Source: CAYFFZ01 sp049976505 (GTDB taxonomy: Archaea; Thermoproteota; Nitrososphaeria; Conexivisphaerales; UBA164). From it: DNA of 64,000 bases. Made by a program: the position numbers and the translations under genes. The stretch lies in NCBI GenBank assembly GCA_049976505.1, contig JBMFIC010000005.1:1-64000 (forward strand). The letters are read 5' to 3'. Shown piece by piece: positions 1 to 8,236 of the stretch (positions within the stretch are counted from its first letter, which is position 1; each line of letters opens with the position of its first letter). The notes beneath the pieces are model-generated. The model did not search any database. It was not told the origin of the DNA and saw nothing but the letters and a program-made list of their open reading frames with translations.

Positions 1-495
1 AAGCTGAGCGAATGGGCAGAGGAGCTCAGGCTTGAGAGGAGGAGGCTCGAGGGAAAGCTGAGCCGAAGAATAGCTCACCTGTACAGGACTTTGGCATCAC
101 ATTTAATTAAGAAGCTCTGGTCTCTTGACGTTTCAGAGATCTATCTGGGCTATCCATATGAAATCGCTCAGGATAAGGGAAACAAGCTCACTGAGAACTT
201 ATGGTCATACCGCGAGCTTATGAATGCAGTTGAGCTTGAGGCTCAGGAATATGGCATTAAAGTGCATGAGGTGATTGAGCACAGCACATCAAAGATCTGT
301 GCATACCACGATGCTGAAGTGATCAGAAGTCCAAGAGGGATTGTGAAGTGTCCTCTCGGTCATAAGCTGCACTCAGATCTCAACGGCGCGCTGAACATAC
401 TGAAGAAGGCAACGAACTTGATGGCCAGGAGCATAGCAAAGCCTCTTTCATACCTGGTGTTTCACAGCGGAGTAGCTCCCGCTAAAGGGGAGTAA
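1..495 (+). CDS. tnpB: TnpB (IS200/IS605, IS1341-type) C-terminal part, truncated by window edge
   Basis: The reading frame is open from base 1, so the gene begins outside the window; about 164 residues of a roughly 400-residue family are present. TnpB is the RNA-guided nuclease of IS200/IS605-type elements. Visible family features are the LGYPYEIAQDKGNK block, the conserved Glu in VIEHSTSK, a zinc-finger region reduced to C-x2-H and C-x3-H (CAYH, CPLGH) instead of two CxxC pairs, and the catalytic Asp in HSDLNGALNI. The gene ends directly in the element right end. No TnpA is visible. Whether the missing N-terminal half is intact cannot be judged here. Confidence 0.9.
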   Translation, partial: KLSEWAEELRLERRRLEGKLSRRIAHLYRTLASHLIKKLWSLDVSEIYLGYPYEIAQDKGNKLTENLWSYRELMNAVELEAQEYGIKVHEVIEHSTSKICAYHDAEVIRSPRGIVKCPLGHKLHSDLNGALNILKKATNLMARSIAKPLSYLVFHSGVAPAKGE

Positions 496-545
496 CCCCC
501 GAGACCTCGGGAACCCTCGCCCTTCAGGGCGGGGAGGAGGTCAGT
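476..545 (+). mobile_element. Right end / omega-RNA 3' region of the TnpB element (copy A)
   Basis: The end of tnpB and the following 50 bases fold into three successive hairpins: CTCCC/GGGAG (476-480 with 488-492), CCCGAG/CTCGGG (498-503 with 506-511), and an 8-bp stem CCTCGCCC/GGGCGGGG (515-522 with 527-534) with a TTCA loop. The block ends in GGAGGAGGTCA at 543. Related sequence recurs at 621-770, 12641-12782 and 51671-51708. In the IS200/IS605 family this region supplies the transposon end and the scaffold of the TnpB guide RNA, with the guide taken from the bases just downstream; that role is inferred from the family. Confidence 0.75.
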
Positions 546-620
546 TGGGAACGATGGGTGGGGCAGGTACTCTATGCCGGGCCTGTATGCCCTTGCCTGC
601 GGGTATAGCTCCATTAGCTG

Positions 621-770
621 CTGACCTCCTCCACGCCATGAATGACGAGGATTCCCGAGGTCTCGGGGGTTACTCCCCTTTAGCGGGAGCTACTGAGCCA
701 TCAAATACCAGGCATGCATCTAAGTTCTTGCTGCTTTCATCTCCGCCGTGAACGGCGAAGCTTTTTGCTT
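621..770 (-). mobile_element. Solo non-autonomous TnpB-type element (copy B)
   Basis: Read on the minus strand this carries a left hairpin (CTTCGCCG/CGGCGGAG with a TTCA loop, 741-760), a short stretch aligning with the last codons of tnpB (CLVFDGSVAPAKGE then stop) and the same three-hairpin right end as copy A, ending in GGAGGAGGTCA near 622. There is no transposase frame. It lies tail-to-tail with copy A, about 75 bases apart, and aligns over its whole length with copy C at roughly 80 percent identity by eye. It looks like a small non-autonomous derivative. The 496-813 interval holds only copies A and B and no convincing gene. Confidence 0.7.
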
Positions 771-813
771 TTGTAGCCTTCGATACCTTTTTATTATGGT
801 CAAGACGATCTTG

Positions 814-1302
814 CTAGACGAATTCAAGACCAGCCCTCTTGATGAGGTCCTGGTACCAGGAGGGAACGCTGAAGTCCTTGACGACCCTCTCGTATGAGTA
901 AGGCTTTATGTCGAGAACTGGCGTCCCGCTGAATAGGTCAAGGCCTGTTACAGTTATCACGCTGCCATCGATCCTTAACACCCTGGCGATGCTGAGGCCT
1001 ATTGGATTGGGTCTGGCCGGTGAGTCGATTGCGAACACGCCAACCTCAGGAAGCTCCTCGTACTTCAGCCCGTACCTCACCAGCCTTCTAGGCCTCACTC
1101 TGAGGACGTCCTTCTCATAGTCCCTAAGCTTGTGAAGATATGAAATCACTATTATGTGTGAGTAGCCATCCAGGCCGCTCAGCCCGTCAACGTACTTGTC
1201 ATATATTATGATATATGACGTGAAGGGCCTTTCGGCCCTTCTGACCTCCTCGTCGGTGAGATCCGTCCTCACGTACCCGATGGGCTCGAAGCATACGCTC
1301 AT
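814..1302 (-). CDS. TrmO/TsaA-like tRNA-methyltransferase (UPF0066)
   Basis: The 162-residue protein matches the YaeB/TsaA/TrmO family, whose bacterial members N6-methylate threonylcarbamoyladenosine at tRNA position 37 using S-adenosylmethionine. Seen: the N-terminal FEPIGYVRTDL strand, FTSYIIIYDKYVDGLSGLDGYSHI, and the family signature DSPARPNPIGLSI followed by GLDLFSGTPVLDIKPY. The ATG at 1302 sits about 30 bases behind a palindromic TATA element (1330-1341) shared with the divergent gene at 1382. Family assignment is secure; the exact tRNA substrate in this archaeon is inferred. Confidence 0.88.
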   Translation of the reverse strand: MSVCFEPIGYVRTDLTDEEVRRAERPFTSYIIIYDKYVDGLSGLDGYSHIIVISYLHKLRDYEKDVLRVRPRRLVRYGLKYEELPEVGVFAIDSPARPNPIGLSIARVLRIDGSVITVTGLDLFSGTPVLDIKPYSYERVVKDFSVPSWYQDLIKRAGLEFV

Positions 1303-1329
1303 AAGTTAAAAGATTTTGCAGAAGTGCAT

Positions 1330-1341
1330 AAATTTAAATTT
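1330..1341. promoter_or_regulatory. Palindromic AT box shared by divergent genes
   Basis: AAATTTAAATTT is a perfect 12-bp palindrome between the divergent starts at 1302 (minus) and 1382 (plus). It can serve as TATA box in both directions: it is spaced for a near-leaderless transcript on the minus side and a short leader with a GGAG ribosome site (about 1366) on the plus side. Promoter use is inferred from position and composition. Confidence 0.5.
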
Positions 1342-1381
1342 ACTTTTTAGAATAAAATAACCTGAAGGAGAAAGATAGAAG

Positions 1382-2062
1382 ATGTTCAGGTCCCTGTTCT
1401 CGCTTATAGTTGAGGTTTATAAGAACGACGCTGAAATGGCCATAGCCTCCCAGGAGGCCGGAGCCGACGCTGTCCTGGCCCAGGTACTCCTCCAGAAGCA
1501 GAGCTACGTCATAGGATCCGTCAGCGATGAGCTGGAGAACATAAAGCAGATCGCCAGGAGCGTGTCGATCAAAAAGGGCCTCATGCTTGGGGACGTGAGG
1601 TCTATAAACAGGGAGGAGTGGGACATGATAAAGGATCTCGACGTGGACTTTCTGGTCGCCTTCCCCTCGAACGCGCCGATATTTCTTCTGAACTCGAAGA
1701 AGCCCCTGATGGTGGTTGTGCAGCAGGGCCTCCCCCTCGAGTACTACCGGGTGCTTGGCCACCTTCCATCCGTCGAGGGCTTCATCTACAACCCCAGCGT
1801 TCAGAGCAGGTTCGACTCGGCATTCAACTTGGTGGACATGGCAGTGCTGGAGCTACTCGCGTCAAACCTCACGAAGCCTGTTTTCTTCAGGGCCCAGAGC
1901 GAGCTTAAGGAGGACGAGCTGAAGCACGTGATAAAGCGCGGCGCTTCGGGAATAATAATCGATCCATACGCCTATGGGATCATAGAGACCGAGGACGTCA
2001 GGGAGCTGGTCAGATCATACAGGAGGATCATTTCTGAGACCGAGTTCAGGATCTGGTCATAA
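1382..2062 (+). CDS. Uncharacterised TIM-barrel-like protein
   Basis: I do not recognise a named family for this 226-residue protein. The pattern of short beta strands followed by helices (AGADAVLAQ, GLMLGDV, VDFLVAFPS, KPLMVVVQQ, VEGFIYNPS, KPVFFRAQ, GASGIIIDPYAYG) is that of a beta/alpha barrel, and the late GASGIIIDP resembles phosphate-binding loops of aldolase-type barrels. No catalytic set can be named. The ATG has a GGAG ribosome site 10-15 bases upstream. It stands 31 bases before the phosphate regulator and may share its transcript. No signal peptide or membrane segment is seen. Confidence 0.6.
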   Translation: MFRSLFSLIVEVYKNDAEMAIASQEAGADAVLAQVLLQKQSYVIGSVSDELENIKQIARSVSIKKGLMLGDVRSINREEWDMIKDLDVDFLVAFPSNAPIFLLNSKKPLMVVVQQGLPLEYYRVLGHLPSVEGFIYNPSVQSRFDSAFNLVDMAVLELLASNLTKPVFFRAQSELKEDELKHVIKRGASGIIIDPYAYGIIETEDVRELVRSYRRIISETEFRIWS

Positions 2063-2093
2063 ATTAATATTATACGGAGAAAATAATTATGGC

Positions 2094-3080
2094 ATGAGCA
2101 AAATAATAAGAAGGATACAGAGGATAGGGAACGCCTCATACGCTGTCGTCCTTCCGAAGGAGTGGGTGGAGGAGCTTGGGCTTCAGAAATCGGACGCCCT
2201 GGTCATGGAGCTTGAGGGCTCAAGGATCTCGATCTACCCTTCTCAGAAGCAGCCAGAAAGGGAGGGCCCCGAGCACACCATAAGGATTACGGGGAACGAG
2301 GGGCAGACCCTCGTCCAGAGGGAGCTTATATCCGCATACCTGCTCGGGGCTACAACCATAAGGGTGGTTTCAGCCGAGAGGAAGATGCCCTCATCCCTGA
2401 AGGAGGTCCTCAAGGACCTTGTGAAGAGCCTCATGATAGGGATTGAGGTTGTGGAGGAGTCCCTGGAGAGCATAACCTTTCAGGAGATAGTGACCTGGCC
2501 CTCGATGACCCTGGAGGGTCTGATCAGGAGGATGCACAGCATAGCCCTGAGCATGATAAACGATTCATATTCAGCCCTCGTTTCCGGAGACGAAGACGCA
2601 AGGCTCTCGGTAGTTAGCTCCGACAGGGAGGTTGACAGGTTCTACTTCTACGGCCTCAGGGTGCTGAACAGGGCCCTGTACAACAAGGGCCTTATGAAGG
2701 AGTTCGGCCTTGAGAGACAGGTCCAGGTGCTGATCTCGAGGAGCGTCATGAAGAGCATAGAGAGGATAGCGGACCACGCCGAGGACATAGCGCTTTCTGC
2801 CTCCGAGGGGCTTGATGAGGAGGGGATAAGGGAGATAAGGCCCCTGTACGAATCCACGTTGAGGATTTTCAGCGAGGTGTACGAGGCGATACTTTCGAAG
2901 GACAGGGTTAAGGCCAACGGGATCATAGAGGCCACGCTCAAAATAAGGTCAATGGCCGGGAGCGTGAAGCCAAAGTACAAGATGATATCGGAGCACTATG
3001 AAAGAATTGCAGAGTACACCTCGGACATTGCCGAGAACGTCATAGACTACTCGGTCAGCCTTGAGCTGCTGAGCTTCTAG
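2094..3080 (+). CDS. PhoU-family phosphate regulator with N-terminal AbrB/SpoVT domain
   Basis: Residues 1-50 form a swapped-hairpin AbrB/SpoVT DNA-binding domain (RRIQRIGNASYAVVLPKEWVEELGL), and residues about 115-328 form two PhoU-like helical repeats with the expected R/E/D-rich motifs (RIADHAEDIA, RIAEYTSDIAENV). This architecture is typical of archaeal PhoU proteins thought to couple phosphate status to transport or transcription. It ends 26 bases inside the 3' end of the convergent phosphate-type transporter gene, which supports a phosphate role. An ATG start follows an AT-rich box at 2063-2074. Metal binding through the D/E motifs is a family property, not shown here. Confidence 0.85.
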   Translation: MSKIIRRIQRIGNASYAVVLPKEWVEELGLQKSDALVMELEGSRISIYPSQKQPEREGPEHTIRITGNEGQTLVQRELISAYLLGATTIRVVSAERKMPSSLKEVLKDLVKSLMIGIEVVEESLESITFQEIVTWPSMTLEGLIRRMHSIALSMINDSYSALVSGDEDARLSVVSSDREVDRFYFYGLRVLNRALYNKGLMKEFGLERQVQVLISRSVMKSIERIADHAEDIALSASEGLDEEGIREIRPLYESTLRIFSEVYEAILSKDRVKANGIIEATLKIRSMAGSVKPKYKMISEHYERIAEYTSDIAENVIDYSVSLELLSF

Positions 3081-4476
3081 GGCCAGATGCTGAAGCAACC
3101 CGCTCCGATATGACTTCAAGCGGCACGCCCCTGGGCTCCGGCAGGGCCATTGTTATTGCCGCTCCAGCAACGCTTATTGCTGCAAGTCCTGCGAATATCA
3201 GAGGAAGCCCGAGCTGCGCTTTCCATGCTGGCATCAGAAGGGTTGATATCGCCGCTCCGAGCTTGCCCGCAGCGGCAGATATCCCGTGGCCTGTTGACCT
3301 CCTCTCGGTTGGGTATATCTCGGCGGGTATCACGAAGGTGGTTGTGTTCGGTCCAAGGTTTATTGCGTAGAACGATAGCGCGAAGAGGGAAAAGGCAACC
3401 GGTGCATAGGTCACAAGGCTAAGCGTTGCTGCAGTTACCGCGTAAATCGCCGCCATCAGCGTAAATCCAAGCGTTTGCAGCGATTTTCTTCCCAGCCTGT
3501 CGATCAGGGCGACCGCTGAGAAATACCCAGGAAGACCTACCAGATAGGGTAGACCGCCTAGAAATATGGCCAGCCTGAGGCTCTCCGCAGAAAGCCTTGG
3601 CAGGATTGAGCTCGTAATGAAGGTCGAATAAACTCCGGTTCCGTAAAGGGCAATGTCCATTAGGAACCAGGTTGACGTGGTCACCAGAAGCGCCTTCCAG
3701 TACTGCCTGATGAACGAGGCCGTCGAGTATCTCCTGGTCCCAGAGGCCCTTATGCTCCCCTCAGGAACGTAGCTTATTCCCATGTATCTAGCAGCCCTCT
3801 CAAGCTCCTCAGCGTTCCCCTTCACGTGATATGAGTATCTTGGCGTCTCGGGCATCCTCCTTCTTGCGTATATGACCGCCGCTCCGGGTATGGCGCCGAG
3901 ACCAAGAACGGCCCTCCAGGCGAGGGATGGAGGAAGGAGGTACGAGGATATTATCCCCGCAGCAACCACGCTCAGTATTCCCAGGCCCTGGTTCGAGAAC
4001 ACTAGGGCTATCATCTTCCCCCTGTCCTTTGCGTTGCCGTATTCAGAGGCAATAACTGAGGACACCGGATAATCGCCACCTATCCCTATTCCAAGGAGGG
4101 CCCTGGACGCGATAAGCCAGTATATGTTTGGGGCCAAGGCCGAAAGGAGCGCCCCAACGCTCAGAAGAGCGGCCTCGAGGCCGTAGATCTTCTTCCTTCC
4201 TAGCCTGTCCGAGATGTAGCCGAAGAGAAGTTGCCCTATTATCGCGAAGAATATGGCCGATGTTGCCAGGTAAACTGAGAGGGGCATTCCGAGGAGCTTG
4301 AGATGCAGAGGAAAGCCGCTCTCAGGATAGACCGTGAGTATGTAGAGGACAACGCTTATGCTGAAGAGGTCATATGCGTCAGTAAAGAAGCCCATTCCTG
4401 CCACCATGGATATCCTGATATGCCTCCAAGTTAGCCTGAGCTCATCGAACTTACTTAACACGTGATCCTGGCTCAT
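3055..4476 (-). CDS. MFS transporter, phosphate:proton symporter (PHS/Pho84-like)
   Basis: A 473-residue polytopic membrane protein with about 12 membrane segments. The N-terminal AGMGFFTDAYDLFSI matches the phosphate:H+ symporter branch, in which the Asp is functional; GYISDRLGRKK and DRLGRKS are the two MFS loop motifs, and RALLGIGIGGDYPVSS lines helix 4. The predicted substrate is inorganic phosphate or a related organic anion, supported by the converging PhoU/AbrB gene that overlaps it by 26 bases. The ATG at 4476 has AT-rich promoter sequence at about 4492-4508. The substrate is inferred. Confidence 0.8.
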   Translation of the reverse strand: MSQDHVLSKFDELRLTWRHIRISMVAGMGFFTDAYDLFSISVVLYILTVYPESGFPLHLKLLGMPLSVYLATSAIFFAIIGQLLFGYISDRLGRKKIYGLEAALLSVGALLSALAPNIYWLIASRALLGIGIGGDYPVSSVIASEYGNAKDRGKMIALVFSNQGLGILSVVAAGIISSYLLPPSLAWRAVLGLGAIPGAAVIYARRRMPETPRYSYHVKGNAEELERAARYMGISYVPEGSIRASGTRRYSTASFIRQYWKALLVTTSTWFLMDIALYGTGVYSTFITSSILPRLSAESLRLAIFLGGLPYLVGLPGYFSAVALIDRLGRKSLQTLGFTLMAAIYAVTAATLSLVTYAPVAFSLFALSFYAINLGPNTTTFVIPAEIYPTERRSTGHGISAAAGKLGAAISTLLMPAWKAQLGLPLIFAGLAAISVAGAAITMALPEPRGVPLEVISERVASASGPRSSAAQG

Positions 4477-4622
4477 GCGCTTGAGCTGGTATTTATCCTT
4501 TTAAGAATTACTTATGTAAAAACAAAAGAATATAAATTTTTATTATGATAATTATCTATAATTATTTGAACGCCAAAAAGCGCCTTAAAAGGCTTAAATA
4601 ATCTTCATGCGTGAATTACGCT

Positions 4623-5084
4623 ATGACGATAAGGAGGGCCAACGAGTCTGACGTTCAGAGCCTAGCATTAATGTTCACGAAGATGTACCAGCTGAACTCC
4701 GAGTTCGACCCAATGCTTCAGGTCGTCGACGACCTTTACCCGAAGGTTGAGAAGATGGTAAAGGACTCGCTCGGGGACAAGAACACTTTCATATTCGTAT
4801 ATGAGGAAAGCGGGGAGCTGGTCGGCGCCGTAAAGATAAGGCTTGTGGACAGGAAGTTCTACGTGCCGCAGATAGTAGCTCAAATAGACGAGTTCTACGT
4901 AATGCCGTCAAAGAGGAGATCCGGGGTTGGAAGGGAGCTTATAGCGTACGCGGAGCAGGAGCTGAAGAAGCTCGGCATCAAGCTCCTGATCGCCAGGTTC
5001 CCCTCGAAGAACGTTATAGCGACGTCGTTCTACCTTAAGAACGGGTTCAGGGAGGTCCACAACGAGTACGGGAAGTTCATCTGA
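4623..5084 (+). CDS. GNAT-family N-acetyltransferase
   Basis: The protein of about 153 residues has a GNAT fold: N-terminal IRRANESDVQSLALMF, the acetyl-CoA-binding motif RRSGVGRELI after the beta-4 strand DEFYVMPSKR, and a C-terminal FYLKNGFREV. Substrate is unknown; small molecule, protein or antibiotic are all possible. An in-frame GTG exists at 4611, but the TATA box GGCTTAAATA (4590-4599) puts the transcription start near 4622, so the ATG at 4623 is the better, leaderless start. It is a single gene between the phosphate transporter and a nitroreductase. Confidence 0.85.
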   Translation: MTIRRANESDVQSLALMFTKMYQLNSEFDPMLQVVDDLYPKVEKMVKDSLGDKNTFIFVYEESGELVGAVKIRLVDRKFYVPQIVAQIDEFYVMPSKRRSGVGRELIAYAEQELKKLGIKLLIARFPSKNVIATSFYLKNGFREVHNEYGKFI

Positions 5085-5130
5085 AAAAGGCCAACTAAGC
5101 TTATATCATAATATTTTATTAAAGAGCAAC

Positions 5131-5637
5131 ATGGACGCCATAGAGGCAGTTTTAACCAAGATGGAGGTCAGGGAGTTCGCGCCCGAGGAGGTTCCATACG
5201 AAGTTCAGAAGAAGGTTCTCGAGGCTGGAAGGATGGCAGGAAGCGCCTACAACAGGCAGCCGTGGAGGTTCGTCCTGATAAACGACAGGGATCTCCTGAA
5301 GAAGGTTGGGGCCCTTGCAACCACTGGCCCCTACATATCCAAGGCCGCGTTCGCGGTTGCGGTATTCGTTGAGAAGGATAACCCATTCCATATAATAGAC
5401 GGCACGAGGGCGGTTCAGAACATGATGATAGCAGGTTGGGCCCTTGGGCTCGGATCGGTATGGGTTCATGGCCTTGAAAGGGAGAAGATAGCTGAGCTTC
5501 TCAGGGCGCCATCAGACCTATACCTGCTGACCGTGGTTCCCTTCGGGAGGCCCGCAAGAAAGCTAAGGGGGAGGAAGTCGAGGAAGCCACTCAGCGAGAT
5601 ATCATACCTCAACCAGTTCGGGAACCCGCTTCCATGA
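5131..5637 (+). CDS. Nitroreductase-family flavoprotein
   Basis: A 168-residue member of the FMN-dependent nitroreductase family. Seen: N-terminal VREFAPEEVP, the FMN-contacting SAYNRQPWRFVLI (about residues 37-50), DGTRAVQNMMIAGWALGLGSVWV (helix plus glycine-rich strand) and the C-terminal VVPFGRPARKLRGRKSRK. It is short for the family, which often has about 200 residues. Such enzymes reduce nitro compounds, quinones or flavins with NAD(P)H; the natural substrate cannot be read. The ATG at 5131 is leaderless behind the TATA box near 5099-5106. Confidence 0.85.
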   Translation: MDAIEAVLTKMEVREFAPEEVPYEVQKKVLEAGRMAGSAYNRQPWRFVLINDRDLLKKVGALATTGPYISKAAFAVAVFVEKDNPFHIIDGTRAVQNMMIAGWALGLGSVWVHGLEREKIAELLRAPSDLYLLTVVPFGRPARKLRGRKSRKPLSEISYLNQFGNPLP

Positions 5638-5743
5638 GCTGGTCTAAAACTTTTTATAAAATAAGAGCGTTTACTTATTAAAAACAGGTCAACAAAATTT
5701 TACAACAATATATATTTCTTCTTCTACCGAATAATCAGCTGGC

Positions 5744-8236
5744 ATGATAGAGTACGTGATAAAGAGGGATGGGAGGGTTGTAAAGTTTGACAGGAACAAG
5801 ATAGTTGAGGCCGTGTGGAAGGCCGAGAAGGCCGTTGGGATCTTCGACAGGAGGATCGCGGAGGAGGTAGCGGACGCGGTTGTCCAGGAGCTGGAGCAGA
5901 AGGGCAGAACGCCCCACGTTGAGGAGATCCAGGACATAGTTGAGAAGAAGCTCGTTGAGAAGAACCAGTACAAGATAGCGAAGGCGTACATACTCTACAG
6001 ACAGAAGAGGGCCGAGATAAGGGAGGAAAAGAAGAAGATACTCGGAAAGGACGTCATAGATGAGGTTGACAAGGTGTTCGACCTCAACGCGCTAAGGGTC
6101 CTGGCCAGCAGATACCTTAAGAAGGATGAGAACGGCAAGATCGCAGAGACGCCAAAGCAGCTTTTCACCAGGGTTGCTGTGCACGTTGGGCTCCCTGAGA
6201 TACTCTACGATCCCAGGGTCTACTCGAAGGACCCTGTGCAGCCGCAGCCCAGCGAGCAGCTTGACGAGAACGAGAAGATCGTCATAGGGAAGTACGAGCT
6301 GAACGTTTTCCACAAGAGGGCCCTGAAGGAGCTTTACGACAAGCTCAACGAGCAGGGCCACATAAAGGTGAAGTGGAGCGACCTTGTGAGGATGCTCAAC
6401 GCAGGTGAGTTCAGGAACGTTGAGGAGATGATAGACAAGTTCTATGATCTCATGGTTTCAAAGAGGTTCCTGCCCAACACCCCTGCGCTGATCAACTTCG
6501 GATCCCACTATGGCATGGGCTCAGCGTGCTTTGTCCTGGACATAGAGGACTCCCTTGAGAGCATAATGGACACGCTGAAGCAGGCAGCCCTGATATTCCA
6601 GGCTGGAGGGGGAGTCGGGTATAACTTCAGCAAGCTCAGGCCAGAGGGAGACGTCGTCAAGTCAACGGGCGGCATAGCGAGCGGCCCGATAAGCTTCATG
6701 AAGCTCTTCGACTTCATGACGGAGATAATAAAGCAGGGAGGCGTCAGGCGCGGGGCCAACATGGGCATCCTCAACATAAACCACCCGGATATACTAAAGT
6801 TCATCACGGCCAAGAAGGGGAACCAGGCGCTGAGGAACTTCAACATCTCGGTCCTCATATTCCCGGACTTCTGGGAGGCGCTTAACCAGGGCAAGAAGTA
6901 CCCGCTGATAAACCCAAGGAACAACAAGGTCGTTGGGGAGGTCGACCCGCTTCAGGTTCTAGACCTCATAGCATATCAGGCCTGGGAGAGCGCTGAGCCG
7001 GGAGTCATATTCTATGACAACGTGAACAGGTACAACCCGCTTCTCGAGGCTCTTGGGCCAATAGTTGCCACGAACCCGTGCGGCGAGGTCCTCCTCTATC
7101 CCAACGAATCCTGCAACCTCGGGAGCGTGAACGTCTGGGCATTCGTGAAGGAGAAGGACAACGGAGAGATAGAGTACGACTGGGACGGACTCAAGGAAAC
7201 CGTGATGCTTGCAACCAGATTCCTGGACAACGTGATCGAGATCAACAAGTACCCGCTCAAATCCATAGAGGAGATGACGAAGAAGACCAGGAAGGTTGGG
7301 CTTGGGGTGATGGGGGTCGCCGACCTTTTGTTCGAGCTCAGGCTTCCCTACGACAGCGAAGAGGGGAGGAAGTTCATGGAGAGGCTCATGGAGTTCATAA
7401 ACTACTACTCCAAGGTTGAGTCAGTAAGGCTGGCGGAGGAGAGAGGCCCGTTCCCGCTCTTCCCGCAGAGCAGGTATGCAAAAGGGGAGCTGCCCTTCTC
7501 GGGCTTCTACGACAGGAGCTCCTGGCACTTCGATTGGGAGGCCCTTGCGGAGGAGATAAAGAGGAAGGGCATAAGGAACGCCTACACGACAGTTATAGCG
7601 CCCACGGGAAGCATATCTATGATTGCCGGAGCGAGCAGCGGAATAGAGCCAGTGTTTGCCCTGGTTTACGAGAAGGACGTGACGATAGGGAGCTTCCAGT
7701 ACATGGACCCAGTGTTCGAGAAGGTCATGACGAAGCTTGGCATACTGGACGCCGAGCTCCTGAGGGACGTTATATCCAGAGGAGGAAAGCTGACAGGGAT
7801 CAACTACATACCTGAGGACATAAAGAGGGTCTTCGTGACGGCGCTTGAGATATCGCCCGAGGACCACATAAAGGCCCAGGCAGCGTTCCAGAAGTGGGTT
7901 GACAGCTCGATATCAAAGACAGTGAACATGCCATCTTACATAACGCCGGAGGAGGTGAGACAGCTCATACTGATGGCCCACGACCTCGGAATAAAGGACC
8001 TGACCGTCTACCGTGACAAGTCCCTTCAGGTGCAGGTCCTGAAGGCCCCGGAGGCAAAGGAGCAGGAAAAGGCAAAGGAGGAGAGGCCTAAGCCAAAGGT
8101 GCAGGTAGCCCTGGTGGCAGCTGCCTCAGGAACAGCCGAGCAGGAAACTTGCCCCGTCTGCGGATCAAAGCTGGTATTCAAGGAGGGATGCGCGACCTGC
8201 CCTATATGCGGATGGAGCGCCTGCGCCTCCGCCTAG
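5744..8236 (+). CDS. nrdJ: Adenosylcobalamin-dependent (class II) ribonucleotide reductase
   Basis: An 830-residue enzyme that reduces ribonucleotides for DNA synthesis. Order: ATP-cone (about 1-95), reductase barrel with RFLPNTPALINFG, the GSAC cysteine, FQAGGGVGYNFSKLRPEGD, the radical cysteine and general base in NPCGEVLLYPNESCNLGSVN, and the phosphate-site PTGSISMIAGASSGIEP. The C-terminal tail has a four-cysteine zinc knuckle (CPVCG and CPICG) followed by the redox-active end CASA. No intein is present. Use of this enzyme implies access to vitamin B12 and growth without a need for oxygen in dNTP synthesis. An AT-rich box at about 5707-5716 precedes the ATG. Confidence 0.95.
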   Translation: MIEYVIKRDGRVVKFDRNKIVEAVWKAEKAVGIFDRRIAEEVADAVVQELEQKGRTPHVEEIQDIVEKKLVEKNQYKIAKAYILYRQKRAEIREEKKKILGKDVIDEVDKVFDLNALRVLASRYLKKDENGKIAETPKQLFTRVAVHVGLPEILYDPRVYSKDPVQPQPSEQLDENEKIVIGKYELNVFHKRALKELYDKLNEQGHIKVKWSDLVRMLNAGEFRNVEEMIDKFYDLMVSKRFLPNTPALINFGSHYGMGSACFVLDIEDSLESIMDTLKQAALIFQAGGGVGYNFSKLRPEGDVVKSTGGIASGPISFMKLFDFMTEIIKQGGVRRGANMGILNINHPDILKFITAKKGNQALRNFNISVLIFPDFWEALNQGKKYPLINPRNNKVVGEVDPLQVLDLIAYQAWESAEPGVIFYDNVNRYNPLLEALGPIVATNPCGEVLLYPNESCNLGSVNVWAFVKEKDNGEIEYDWDGLKETVMLATRFLDNVIEINKYPLKSIEEMTKKTRKVGLGVMGVADLLFELRLPYDSEEGRKFMERLMEFINYYSKVESVRLAEERGPFPLFPQSRYAKGELPFSGFYDRSSWHFDWEALAEEIKRKGIRNAYTTVIAPTGSISMIAGASSGIEPVFALVYEKDVTIGSFQYMDPVFEKVMTKLGILDAELLRDVISRGGKLTGINYIPEDIKRVFVTALEISPEDHIKAQAAFQKWVDSSISKTVNMPSYITPEEVRQLILMAHDLGIKDLTVYRDKSLQVQVLKAPEAKEQEKAKEERPKPKVQVALVAAASGTAEQETCPVCGSKLVFKEGCATCPICGWSACASA

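Noticed and set aside
545..751. 68-codon open frame between and across the two transposon ends
   Set aside because: It covers copy B on the opposite strand and has no protein-like pattern; it is a by-product of GC-rich inverted repeats.
1340..1762. 140-codon minus-strand frame inside the TIM-barrel-like gene
   Set aside because: It lies antisense to a better gene, with His/Leu-rich low-complexity translation typical of shadow frames.
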